Below, in pieces: positions 41,228-52,924 of a stretch of DNA of 64,000 nt. The position numbers and the translations under genes are program-made. The notes under the pieces are model-generated. The model searched no databases. It saw only the letters and a program-made list of their open reading frames with translations, and was not told the DNA's origin. Positions within the stretch are counted from its first letter, which is position 1. Every line of letters starts with the position of its first letter. Origin of the DNA: Plenodomus lindquistii (taxonomy: Eukaryota; Ascomycota; Dothideomycetes; Pleosporales; Leptosphaeriaceae); the NCBI GenBank assembly GCA_025504975.1, contig JANUWI010000014.1:868001-932000 (forward strand). The letters run 5' to 3'.

Positions 41228-42962
41228 CTACTCCATAGTCCCCAACTCAGGACTAACCTCAAACCTCGCATCCGTCTTCTCCCTCACCATCTCCACGGTA
41301 ACCCCGGGCGCAGTCTCCGTAAGCATCAACCCCCCACCCCTCCTATTAACCTCAAACACACACAACTCCGTAATAATCGTACTCACACAGCGGGCCCCGG
41401 TCAACGGAAGCTTACACTCCTGCACAATTTTGCTACTCCCATCTTTCGCCGTATGCTCAGTCGCAACAACAACCTTCGTAGCTTCAGGATTAGACACCAA
41501 ATCCATGGCGCCACCCATGCCCTTGAATACTTTGCCCGGAACCATGTAATTCGCCAGATCGCCCGAGGCACTGACTTGTAGTGCGCCGAGGATGGAGACG
41601 TCGACGTGGCCGCCACGGATCATGCCGAAGGATTCGGCGGAGTCGAAGGTGCTGGCGCCGGGGAGGAGGGTGACGGTTTCTTTGCCGGCGTTGATGATGT
41701 CGGCGTCGAGTTCGGACTCGGTGGGGTACGGTCCCATGCCTAAGATTCCGTTTTCAGATTGTAACCATACTTTTACGCTGGGGTCTACAAAGGAGGCGCT
41801 GAGTGTGGGGATGCCGACGCCGAGGTTGCAGTAGTATCCATGTTTTAGCTCTTTGGCTGCGCGGCGGGCGATGCGTTCGCGGGAGGAGATTTGGGAGGAG
41901 GAGGGAGGGGTGGTGGTGGATGTGGATGGAGAGGTGGACTCTTCTTTGCGGATTTTTTTGATTTCGACGTGCTTGGGGGCGGTAGAGGGGACGATGCGGT
42001 CGACGAAGATGCCGGGGAGGTCAATATCGTTTGCGTCAAATGTCCCGATTGGCACGATTTCTTCGGCTTCGACAATGGTGAGGCGGGCGGCTTTGGCCAT
42101 GATGGGACCAAAGGCTTTGGTGGTATATCTATATCTCGGTGTTAGCAACCAGTCAATCCCCAATCCTTCTCCCTCTTTAGTATAACCCAGAGTGAGCTCA
42201 TAAAAGCGATCACTGTAAGACTCACCTAAACACGCAATTACCCGCCTTATCCACCTTCGCCGCCCTCACAATCGCTACATCCCCCGGCAACGCCTCCTCC
42301 ATCAAATACCTCTTCCCCCCAAATTCCCTGACCTCCCTCTTCCTCCCATACCCCACAATCTTGCCCTCCTCATTAAACTTCGCCGGCACCTTCCCCTCCG
42401 CAACAAGCGTATCCACCGCGGTAGGCGTATAAAACGCCGGGATGCCCGCCCCAGCCGCCCGTATCCTCTCCGCCAGCGTCCCCTGCGGACACAGTTCAAT
42501 CTCAATACCCCCACTGAGATACTGTTTCTCGAGCGCTTTATTATTCCCCAAGAAGGAAATAATCAGTTTTTCCACCTGTCCATTCTTCGTCAAATGCGCT
42601 AGGCCACCCACATCCTCGATGCCCGCGTTATTCGAAACAGCTGTCAGGCTGTGTAACGATTTCCCCCGCTTCTTCATCGCGAGGATCAGCGTGTCTGCTA
42701 CGCCGCAGAGTCCGAAGCCGGCGCTGAGAATGGTAGATCCGGGTTGTATGTCAGCGACTGCTTCGTCTGCATCTTTGAAGAGCTTGGATTTTGAGCGGTC
42801 GATCTTGGGCGCGGATGCGCTGCTGATTGCTCGGAGATTTGTGAATCGCCATTGCGGCGGCGCGGTGCGGCGTGCGCGTAGTTGTGCAGGGAGCGGTCGT
42901 CGCGATGTGATGCGTGCTGGTAGCGCAGCGAGGAGACGGTATGAGGAGGGTACGACGTCCAT
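41228..42962 (-). CDS. succinyl-CoA:3-oxoacid CoA-transferase, mitochondrial
   Basis: Exons 42962-42226 and 42128-41228 give 545 aa. The Arg/Ala-rich N-terminus (about 50 residues, no acids) is a mitochondrial presequence. The alpha domain has STILSAGFGLCGVADTLI and NNAGIEDVGG. The beta domain has GYYCNLGVGIPTL and the SENGILGMG motif, whose Glu (near residue 371) forms the covalent CoA thioester intermediate. The enzyme moves CoA from succinyl-CoA to acetoacetate, linking ketone-body or acetate handling to the TCA cycle. In some fungi related CoA-transferases recycle propionyl-CoA or acetate, so the exact substrate is uncertain. The linker between the two domains carries a low-complexity Ser/Thr/Pro run (STSPSTSTTTPPSSS). 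Confidence 0.93.
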
Positions 42963-44286
42963 TGTGGAGGTCGACGGGACAATACGACGTATATGGTAGA
43001 ATGTAAGGAATGCGCGATCAAACGTGTGAGAGAAGTTTCAATGCAAAAGCTATAGCTGTTCTTCAAATGCTACTTCACACCTGACTTATCCAAAATCAAG
43101 CACCGAACTCGCACAAAAAGATCGTACAATTACTACCGAGCGTGCTCGAGCTGCGCGTGAGTGCTGGTGTGGGTCGCGTTGCCCGCACCGCACGCTTCAA
43201 CGTCATGATTTCGGCTATACTTTTATTACCGAAGCGCGTCCAATTCAGGGTCCAAGGCCCGTTACTGTCCGGCATCCACGATGGCGAATGGTTAGAAAGG
43301 AGAGGGTTACTGCATTTGGTGTTTGATTGACCTCGGTTATGGGACTGTAGGTGTATGTTACTACTACTCAATTCATACTTTCGTAGGACGACCTCTTGAA
43401 TGCTTTGCAAAGAATCTCGCACCAAACCTAGCCCAGTATTCATACTCTTTGCTGCCTTAACAGTCTTGAATAGAGGAAGTATTATGTTATATCCTAATTT
43501 CCTTCCACCCCTACACCATCCACACTCCAACTTCGCCCCTCTTCTCCTCACACCCGGACTGCCTTCCTACTCCAATACTCCCACCTCCCTCCCTCCCTTG
43601 CCCCTCTTAACGCGCAATCTACCCTCTCCTTCCCCTCCCTATCAAACGCACCCCATAAATAATCCTAAATCAGTATCATACATGTTTCTATCTATCTGCT
43701 CTCCCATCATACCATCATACCATCATCCGCATATATTCATACGTGATCATTTCTTATATTCCCAAATTTGTCGCAGGAAGCGCGGTCTCGGATGGAAAGG
43801 GAAAGGGGGAATGGGCAGTTAGTCCTACATGGCGAGTTGGGAAAGTGGTACTGAAAAGGCGTCTGGATAGAAGAGCTGATTGATGTTCAGTGTAAGAACG
43901 CCGGTACAACATAACATCCTGCACAAGTTGCGCCAATGCATGGCAGTAAGCACAGATGTTAATCATGGCTAGCCAGGCAGTGTCAGGCCGATACGGCACA
44001 CAATCAAAAAACTTTGCAGGACCCATTGGCTCAGAAGATACAGATCATGATGCATTTTTCCGGAATCACATTCCCTAAGAACCCATCGACATGACATGAT
44101 GCATGCAAGCCATGAGACGTTCGCAGCAAAGCCATGGGTTGCAAAAAACAGGGTAACAACAGGCTATAGCTTGCTGACAAAGTCTCGTAAGAACGCCCGG
44201 CCACCCGCACAGAGAGGTATGGAGAGGAATAACCGTATGCATCATTGAGTTTGACCCCCTTGGACGCCACCACCGTATCAAGCACT
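42963..44286. other. intergenic, about 1.3 kb
   Basis: No supported gene. A pyrimidine-rich, C-rich stretch spans about 43.50-43.66 kb. It holds the promoter of the CoA-transferase gene and the 3' end of the uL2 transcript. Confidence 0.45.
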
Positions 44287-45406
44287 CTAATCCTTGGTCT
44301 TCTGAGTACCACGGAGCAGACCCGTCCTCCGCGCGGCGATGAGACCCGCCTTTTGACCCTGGACGGCGTACCGCGAGATGGTAGAGGCCTTACCGATATG
44401 CTGGTGGTTACCACCACCGTGGGGATGGTCGACGGGGTTCATGGCAACACCACGAGTCCTTGGCCAGCTGTTGCGCTTGGCAGCGAACTGTGGCATGTTA
44501 GAGACGGTGACTGATGATCAAAACAACCAATCTTACCTTGTGCTTAGCACGCGACGCCTTCATGAGAGGTTTGTCTGTGCGTCCACCTCCAGCGACGATA
44601 CCAACCATACCACGGCACGAGCTGGGGAGAACCTTCTTGGCGCCAGATGGGAGCTTGACGCGGGTCTTGCCCTCATCGGGGTTGTGGCCGATGACGGTCA
44701 CGTAGTTGCCAGAGGTACGACCGAGCGCACCACGGTCGGCAGCCTTGTCTTCGACGTTGGTGAGGACGGTACCTTCGGGGACGGAGTGGAGGGGCAGGAT
44801 GTTGCCGATGGTCAGAGCGGCGTTCTTTCCGGCGTAGATGAACTTTGCAATGTTAGCGGTTGTTGTCGTCGTCATGCGCATTTCGCTGCCGTGTGTGCCA
44901 ACTAACCTGGCCAGTGTACATGCCCTCGTTCGCGATGAAGGTCTGGGTCTCGTGCTTGAACCGGTATGGCTGCAGAAAAGGTTAGAAATTGCGTCGTGGG
45001 GAGCGAAGATCGAGGTTCTATCGTACGTTGCGGAAGGTGACCCTGGCGAGAGGAGCGCCTGTGAATTTTGTTAGTCCGCAGTCTCGAGTCCGTGTATGCA
45101 TTGTGGCTACGTACCACGGCCGGAGTCGTGGACAATCTCCTTGACTACACCCCGAATGTATCCATTGCGCTCAGCCTGTGCATCCTGTTAGCCAATCTGC
45201 GTCCCTCGCTGGATCCGTCCCATTGTCGTCGCAGTCGAACAACTGCGAACAGCGGCTGAGAAAGTGCGATCCAAGGCGACGCTCCCAGGCGCGGCGTAAC
45301 GTACAAAGTCGAGCGTGCGGAACTGGGCCGGAGCCTTGTTCAGGCGGGTGTTGGCCGTGAAGATAGAGCCGCGACCCTTACGTTGGTTGCGAATAACCCT
45401 ACCCAT
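44287..45406 (-). CDS. rpl2: 60S ribosomal protein uL2 (L8/Rpl2)
   Basis: Six exons, 45406-45305, 45175-45115, 45058-45027, 44969-44907, 44842-44537 and 44487-44287, give exactly 254 aa, the standard eukaryotic length. The start is MGRVIRNQRKGRGSIFTA. The hallmark HPHGGGNHQHIGK near residue 210 includes the universally conserved His near the peptidyl-transferase centre. The protein binds large-subunit rRNA and is needed for subunit joining and peptidyl transfer. The many short 5' exons with strong donors are typical of fungal ribosomal-protein genes, where introns often aid expression. Every junction keeps the frame. Confidence 0.97.
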
Positions 45407-45879
45407 CTTGACGGTGTTGGATGTGAGTAGGTGGTGTCGATGGGGGAAGTTCGTCAGGTAAGTGCGGTCGCTTGGGCAAATTCGACGGCACCGCGCACAC
45501 TCGCTAAGAAACCTGAATCCGGGTTAGCCGCGCCAAGCCCCGACTCCACTCGCAGTTGTTGATGATGCAGGGATGGATGGGACAAAGTCGAATGTGCGCA
45601 TTGTCTGTCGTTCTTGATGAGGCACTTGTGTACTGTGTTGGAATGTGTTGGAATGATGTGTAATTACAACTTGCGCCCCTTAGGAACGGCGGAGATGATG
45701 CCTAGCAAAGTCTTGCACCCCGTCCATACAGGACAGACAACTCACTTCAAAGCTCATGTGCTTTTTGAATCGATGCATATTTACACCAGTAATGGCATCG
45801 TATGTATGACAAGACTCGTCCACATCACTACACTCCACAATTTTCCCCATGACAAGTTGACAGTCAACTTCTCTCCTCC
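45407..45879. other. intergenic, uL2 promoter region
   Basis: No gene seen. Carries the 5' flank of the ribosomal-protein gene and the 3' flank of apc4. Confidence 0.45.
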
Positions 45880-48540
45880 CTACCCCCCACCCATCTCAAC
45901 ATCCCCCTCCCCCTCCCCCTCCTTCCCATCCCCATCCCCACCCTCCCTAAAATCCATATCCAAAACCCTAAAATGCTTCCCATCACTCCCCAAAACAACC
46001 ACAACCCTCCTCCCCTTCCTCCCATTAACCACCAACTTCAACGGCGTAAACCGTCCCTCAAAAACATGTCTTGTGTATTTCTCCACCACCGCTTGCGTTA
46101 CATTGATCGGTTTGGGAAACACCGGGGCAGGTGATGAGGGGAGAAGGGATGGCGAGGCGAGCGCGGTGTAATGTATGGTAGGCTGGGATGTGGTGGTGGT
46201 GTAGGGAAGGGAGATGAGGATGTTTGTTGTTGTTATTGTTGTGTGTTGGGATTGGGATTGGGATTTTGTGGTGGGAGAGGATTGAAGGAGGAGGAAGAGT
46301 GTGGTGTCGTCTGCGAATTTGGCGTCGAGGATTGTGATTTTGGTGGAGGTGGTGTGGGGGAAGGATAGGGTAGAGATGGCGTGGGTGTGAGGGTGTTTTG
46401 ATAGCGAGGATGCGTTGGGGGTTGGCGAGATGCGGTGGATGCATAAGCGATCTGGTGTTGAAGGCGAGATGAGGGCGATGTACGTTGATATCAAGTTGGT
46501 CGCTGGCTGTAATCAGACATTAGCATGGTTGAATCAGTCACGCAAATGCAAAGCAACACTTACTTCGAATACCATCCTCATATCCACTTCTCCACCCTCC
46601 ACCCCTCTCTCCCCCTCTTCCAATACAAACCCCCCATCCATAACCACGCCTTCCTCCAACCACTTCCCAACTTGCCTCAACAAGCCCTGCACCCCCGTCC
46701 TCAAATGGCCTCCCACATGTTCCAAACACAACGCCTCCTCTCTGAACCCACCGCCCTCCTTCAACACTTCAATCGCACGCTTTGTATCCTCATAGCTCGC
46801 AGCTTCCGCAGCCCTCTTCTGCGTCTCGAGCTGCGCCTCAGGTCTCAAATACGGATTCAAATCCGTCTTCGTAAGCCCATGTTTAATATACTCCAGCACC
46901 ATCGACATATCAACGCCCGGCTCACGAAGTTCCATTTCAGCACGCGATGCGGACTCTGGTTCTGTAGCCTCGTAATCGATGGTGAAGCGAAGCCATTTTG
47001 AAAAGGCGTGAAATTGTTTCTTTTCTTCGCCCGCATACAGCAACGATGTGTGTGCCAGTAATCGCAAATTCTTCAGGACTTCGAGCAGAGAAGAGAAATC
47101 TTGTACGGGAGACGTGAAGATCCAATCTCGGTCGTGGAATTGCGCGAGGCCTCGGAGTCGCGACACAACGATGCTGCAGCGATCGATGGCGGGGAGCAAG
47201 TTTTCGTGGAGTAAGGCGAGGAGTTTTTCGAGCGCGCTGCTTACGGCCGCGTCCCAGCGTTTGTGGCCTGCTTCGGCGAGCTCATCGACGAGCCATTCGT
47301 GCATGGTAGGCGAGGTGTTGCCGGTACATGCTATGTGAAAGAGGTTGGTGATGAGATCGCCTTGGCCTTTCTCTTTGAGGGTCTCGGTGATATTCCTCAT
47401 CAACTTGCCCGGTAGATCAGTTGATTGCTTGAAGAATGAGCGTATGCGCTGGAGGGTTTGGGTGATGTAAAGCAGCAGATTTTGCAGCTGCGATGTTTTG
47501 GAGGCGATGAGATGTAGATAGATACCCGCAGAGGGTATGAAGTTTAAAGTCAGTGGGACAAGAGCAATCTTCTGCTTGCGTGGCGACGAAGGCGATGTGA
47601 TGCGCACCAACAGATTGTGCGTACAGCTATACGGATGGCTAGTATGCAACAACGGTGTGCTCTCCACATTCCAAGCACTCGGTAACTGAACATTGACCGT
47701 CTCAAGCGAATCATATATCGAAGGATGTACCGTTCCGCGATCCGAACATCTGATGAACATATCCACGGAATTGTGGTCCTTTAGATGATGCGAATGCAAC
47801 AAAGCATCGACTTCCGCCTGCGTACTGAACGCCCCAGATTCCGCAGCCGAGACACGCATGTATGGCAGCGCAGGCGGTGGCGGTAGCGGTATCGCAGGAA
47901 GCTTCGGTAGTACTGCTTCCATATCCATCATCGCGAGCTGATCCGGTAGATCGGGCGCGATATCCAGGGCCTGAAAGTCTGGTTGGCGTTGCAGGAAATC
48001 CTCAAGCGTCGTATCGTCTTTGAATGCGTCCCAATCCTCCGTCGTTGGGTTTCCAAACCCATCAGTCGAGGTAGTTGTCGTGCCATTCGTCTTCCTCGCC
48101 TTCGTGCCCGTCCTCTTCTTCACAGCATCAACATCGATGAAGTTTAATCCCCATCCCATGCATTTTACCCTCGGTACAGCATCCTCTTCCATCGCGTCTC
48201 CTTGCTCTTGTATGGACGGCAGCATGACATCCTTGTGCGTTACCTTCCCTGTCTCGGCACTGACAAGATCCGTAGACCCGTCACTCCAACTCACAGCAAT
48301 ACTCTTGCCATTGAACTCCCATTGCAGCGCGTCAACGGAAACATCCTCGCTCTTTCTCTTCAGCCCGAATGCTCTTTGCCCGTTGATTCGGTACACGTCT
48401 AGATTTTCCTCGTCTGTAACAAGAGCGATCAAGTCCATGGTAGGGCAGTACGTGATGAGGTGGGGGTGAATTGGGTGTAAAAGGATTTTCTCTGCTTGTT
48501 GAAGCAACTGGCGCCTCTTAGGCTCATCTTCGATCGCCAT
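45880..48540 (-). CDS. apc4: anaphase-promoting complex subunit 4
   Basis: Exons 48540-46564 and 46506-45880 give 867 aa. The N-terminal WD40-like part shows YCPTMDLIALVTDEENLDVYRING and ALQWEFNGKSIAVSWSDGS, the Apc4 WD40 signature. The middle (about residues 260-480) is the helical APC4 long domain, with LHENLLPAIDRCSIVVSRLRGLAQF and LFQ-like helices. The C-terminal exon holds a beta-rich tail and ends in an acidic Gly/Glu run. In the APC/C, Apc4 is part of the platform that bridges Apc1, Apc5 and the TPR arm of this ubiquitin ligase, which drives anaphase and mitotic exit. An intron that keeps phase 0 removes 57 nt. The 3' half is C-rich at wobble positions with Ser/Thr runs (TTTSQPT). Confidence 0.88.
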
Positions 48541-49079
48541 GTTCGTGAGTTGATAGCCTCAGAGGCCGAAATTGTGGACTTGATGTTGCGTGTTTGCGCG
48601 ATGGTGGTTTCTGTAAAGGTGCAGATGCGCGTTCTACCTAAGCCCGATTGGTCTAAACGCGTTCACGAAGTCACGTTGACTAGAAGGCGCGTTGAATTGA
48701 GCATGACAGCAGAACACAGTTTATACTACATCTCGTAAACAACTCATCAAGGTTCCTAGCTCGAGGGCTGTGTACAAAGGAGCTCGCTATACTATATCTA
48801 GCGATCTAAACAAAAGAGATGTGGTATCATTGCGTGCTCTCCAACGAGCAGACACCCTCTGATCATCATCGTACAAGTACACAGACGCTGGATCCAACAG
48901 CGTTGTCATCAAGTCCACATGGGGGTGCCCCAGCTAAAACCCCAAAACGCCGCGATGCACTTTAACGCATCTAGAAAACCCCAAACCGCAGGCCAGCCAA
49001 ACGGCGTCTTGGAAATGTACAACCCAAACGCCCACCCATCTGACTCCACTCCTCTTATCGTATATATAAAGGTGGAAGG
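48541..49079. other. intergenic
   Basis: No gene seen. A tatatataaagg element near 49060 lies just past the stop of the transporter gene, so it is not an obvious promoter for either neighbour. Confidence 0.45.
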
Positions 49080-50745
49080 TCATCTGAGTGACGAATTCCT
49101 CTTCGGTTGCACACTCTCTTTTTGTACGCGTCCCCTCCCTGTCCCACTCAGCCGGCCATTCAGCCTATCCTCGTCGAAACTCGTCCGTTTCGACGTTTCA
49201 AGCTCATCGCTATCTGACGCCAAATCGCCCAGCTCGAACTGGTTCTCCACGTCATAATCGTGCATGAGCGCTCCTCGATCTCCCGCATCGGCATAGCTTG
49301 TGCGGCCAGAACGAATGGCACCGCTCGAAACACGGCGCTCGTACATGAGCTCCTCGCTGCGTCGCGCCTGCATACTACGGCGTGTGGGAAAACCGGAGAT
49401 GGCATCCGAGGGCGCGCCGTCGGAAAAGTGTGAACCGAGGTGTCTGTTGCCGTTAGGGTCTTCGCGGCTGAGGTTCAGCAGGTAGACGCCCGAGAAGATG
49501 ATGAGGAAGCCGCAGAGGAGGGAGATTGTGTTTACGGCGGAGGTGGTGTTGAAGCCTTGGAAGAGGAGACAGGATGCGATGAGGGTACAGGTCGTGAAAC
49601 AGACGTAGTAGAGGGGATTGACACTAGATGTGGTCAGCGAATGCGCATACTACGAGATATGTAAGCGTACATGTTCGTTGAGAACTGACTCAAAGCCTTG
49701 TTGAAGTAGTTCATTTGTGTCAGGATGCAGCCTACGACCAGGATGATGAAGACATATGTCGAAGGGTGTGTGAACTGGTTGTTTCCAGCGAAAGTCATTT
49801 TGAGCGCAATGCCAAACGCCTTGATGAACATGATCGAGACAGAGCCGGTCGTCGAGCAAATCGAAAGGTAAATGAGCGGATTCTTGCGACCGTACTTGGG
49901 CGCAATCTTGTAGATCATAAAGACGGAGAACACGGCCACGAAGGCGCAGTAGAAGAGAAAGCCTAGTCATCCCATGTCAGTCATCGCTCCAGAAAGAATC
50001 TCATGTATCCAACATACCAGGTTGTAGCGCAAGGTGCAGAATCTCCTCCACCGACTCAACCTCTTTGTCCGGCGGTGCATGCAGCACAATAATAACTGAC
50101 CCGATGAGGCATATCGCACACCCAATCTTCCCCAGTAATCCTAATTGTTCTTCGAGGAAGTATGAGCCGAGTACCGCACTGCGCACGCATTAGCCATGTA
50201 TCAACCCATTCATGTCCAGCCCACCACATACCCAATAAGCACCGAAAGCGCACCCAGTGGCGTCACCAGAATCGCAGGCGCAAACGCATAAGCCGCAAAA
50301 TTGAATATCTCGCCCAGAACCATGGTCGTGATACCAGCCCACCACACCGGGTTCTGGAGATATCCGAAGCCGTCGCCATCGAAGCCGTTCTTCTCTATCG
50401 AGGCGTTTAGACCCTGTTGTTGCACTCGTTAGTGCTCGGGTCTATAATCACACACGCTGCGCTGCGTCTTTCGTGCTGTGGATATTGCGGCGGATCTGGG
50501 GTATGGAGACAGTGTAGATGGGTGGACAGCGACGTACTTTCTTAGTTATGACGAAACTAGCACCTATCGCACATGTCAGCCCTGTCCACAGACTCAAAGA
50601 TGGTACTGCGTAGACATACCAATAGCCAGCGACGAGCTCACAGCCAGCATAAGCCCAATGTATCTGTCCTCGGCGTCAGTCGCAGTCGTCACCCTCTCCC
50701 TTTGCGCATTGGGAGAGGTGCTGTGACGTACTTGTCTTCCACCAT
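49080..50745 (-). CDS. NIPA-type magnesium transporter
   Basis: Seven exons, 50745-50732, 50663-50620, 50563-50538, 50413-50232, 50178-50018, 49962-49671 and 49623-49080, give 420 aa, every junction in phase. The start MVEDKYIGLMLAVSSSLAIG and then ASFVITKKGL are diagnostic of the NIPA/DUF803 family. About nine membrane helices follow, including WWAGITTMVLGEIFNFAAY, APAILVTPLGALSVL and LTQMNYFNKALSQF. The soluble tail of about 120 residues is rich in Ser/Arg/Asp. NIPA proteins in animals move magnesium and other divalent cations at the plasma membrane and endosomes; the same role is likely but untested here. The first three exons are unusually short (14, 44 and 26 nt). Confidence 0.92.
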
Positions 50746-52924
50746 GTTTGCCGCCTGGGGTCTCCGCGACCTGTCGTGCCTCGAATGGACACCAAAGCAA
50801 TATCAAAGGCCCGTTGTTGGGTGTGCAGGGTCGAAGGTCGCAAGTGCAGAGTAGTGCGCGTGACGTAGCTCGCAGCAGCCGTGCAGAGGATGCGTCGCAA
50901 CAAGTCAGGCGTCGGCGCAGGTGTGCAGCGATTCGTGTCCTTGGCTATGGATAGTGCACAAGCGTCTTGTGCTGCTCGGGCTACGATATGGTTGTTGTGG
51001 CTTCCTTATGATAGAGCGGGTCGAGGGTAGCGTGTGGTGGGGAGATGCGTAGGGAAGCAGCAAGCGCCAGGGACCTGCGAAGCGAACAGATGGCGAAGAG
51101 GCGACACAACAACGTCGGTACAGTGGCAATGGCCCTGGTACAATGGTGGATCGCCTGCACGGGCAAGTCTCGTTGTGTTACAAACGGACAGGCAAGGTGT
51201 ACCAGCCCGGACTGAATTGCGCAGCGATGCACGTTTCACCAAACGCTGGTTCGCGTTCCTGGCACGAGTAAAGAAACAGTCTTGTGAGGGTCCTGTGTGT
51301 CGAGCGAGTGTGAGGGTGAGAGCCCCAACCAAGAATATGCCGCTTCAAAAGGAATGGACAAACGAGCGAGTGAGCGATTTGCTCAGAGTGCAGTAGAGTA
51401 CCAAGGTTGGACAACAAAAGGCACAAAGATCCCCAGCCTGTCGGGAGTACCTATCAAGGGAGAAGACTAGAAGTGTAAAGTACCGTACAATAATAGATAA
51501 ACGGCTATACGTCAGACAAAGACGATCTGATCAACGGCCTCTCGCTCTTGCGGATCGTGGCCAGACTATCGATAAACCCACTCGATTTTCTTCCCCCCTC
51601 CCCCCTCGCCTCTTCTCCTCAAAAGTGATGGCGCTGGCGCTTCGAACAGGTCCCAAGTTTCACACCTGGCACGCCAACGCAGGGGCACCTTGGAGAATTC
51701 TGGGCCGCCCAGCATGCGCAGCCCGCAAGCCCGCACGCGCTAAAAGAAACGCAGATCTCCTGTCCTGTCAGGATGTGTCCCGATTTGTGTCTGACGCGTC
51801 CTAGGCAGTCGAGGCCCTGGCCCCTTGCAGCGCCCATGGACCAACAGATTCGTGATTTGTTTGTGAGCATTCGTGTCCTCAATGTTTTGGGTGCTCTGTC
51901 GTCTGAGTCTTATGTTGAACGCTGGATACCTGTAAGTACGTCATTGACGGCTATAACAACAATGGCCTTACCAGCACATTGCACTGTTGAGACACCATGT
52001 ACTGTGTACAAAAATAGCAAAAACGACCCGAACGCCCTGATTGCGCTAGCCCATCACATCTGCCGCCGTCAGCTGCGCCTTCATCACGTTATCGCCATGT
52101 CATCACCAAACCACCCACGCCTTCCACACATTCCGAAATGAAAGGCCCAAGATGTTCATGTAAAGTTTTGGAATTCAATGGTTGGAATTTGCCATATTAT
52201 CGGCACCCGAGCCGGAAGATAGCCATGCTCCGTACCGGCATGCCCTGCCTTGCCGCGTAATCGCGCCGAAGACATCTCGCGTGGCGGATCGCTCATTGGC
52301 GCTGACACAACGCCATTCAAACACCCACACAACGCCCCTCCCAAACTCCTCCGTATCGAGGCGATGCTAGATATGCTGGGTATTTGACCAATGACTGGAA
52401 GAACGAGTCACCGATCGTGGCTATGATCCCAAACGCCTCAGACTCCATCCAATCGAACACGATTCCTTTCGCAAAACCAAAATATGTCCTGTCCAAATCT
52501 GCCCTGTCCTCCCAAAATGGTCCGAAAGAAGTGAAGGGGGGAAAGGGGCAACGCAAGTGCAATGTATGTCTGCAGCGTTCCCAAGGGCAGCAGAACGCTA
52601 CAGACTTGAGTACTCACCGTTATAGGTCCTCCGAGTCCTCGTACAACATTGCGAGTGCATTGCAACATGCACAGTTGCGGGAATCATCGTGTCACACTGA
52701 ATAGATGAAGCAACGGCTGTGTTAGTAAACATGTTAGTATGGTAGAAACATCTGGCATCGCCGAAAACGTATTGGACATCGGAGAAGTGGTTCTCGACAT
52801 GCTGATCGAGCATGTGCCATAGATGTTGTCCGAATGAAGGGTCCTTGAAGTAGGCGTAGAAGACAAACGAAAGCTGGTAGTTAGTAGAAGTTGGTGGGGG
52901 TAAGACTTGGAGAGCCGGGGGCCT
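50746..52924. other. intergenic, about 2.2 kb
   Basis: It holds the 5' flank of the transporter gene. No gene was accepted. Minus-strand frames at 52.3-52.9 kb show aromatic-rich, protein-like pieces (FVFYAYFKDPSFG, ARCFYHTNM), but they change frame and could be 3' UTR of the acidic-protein gene. Confidence 0.4.

Noticed and set aside
49054..49075. A TATA-box-like element, gtatatataaagg
   Set aside because: It lies just past a stop codon and points to no gene start within a plausible distance.
52317..52866. Protein-like aromatic-rich pieces on the minus strand downstream of the acidic protein gene
   Set aside because: They change frame several times and no start codon or splice model joins them; 3' UTR is simpler.
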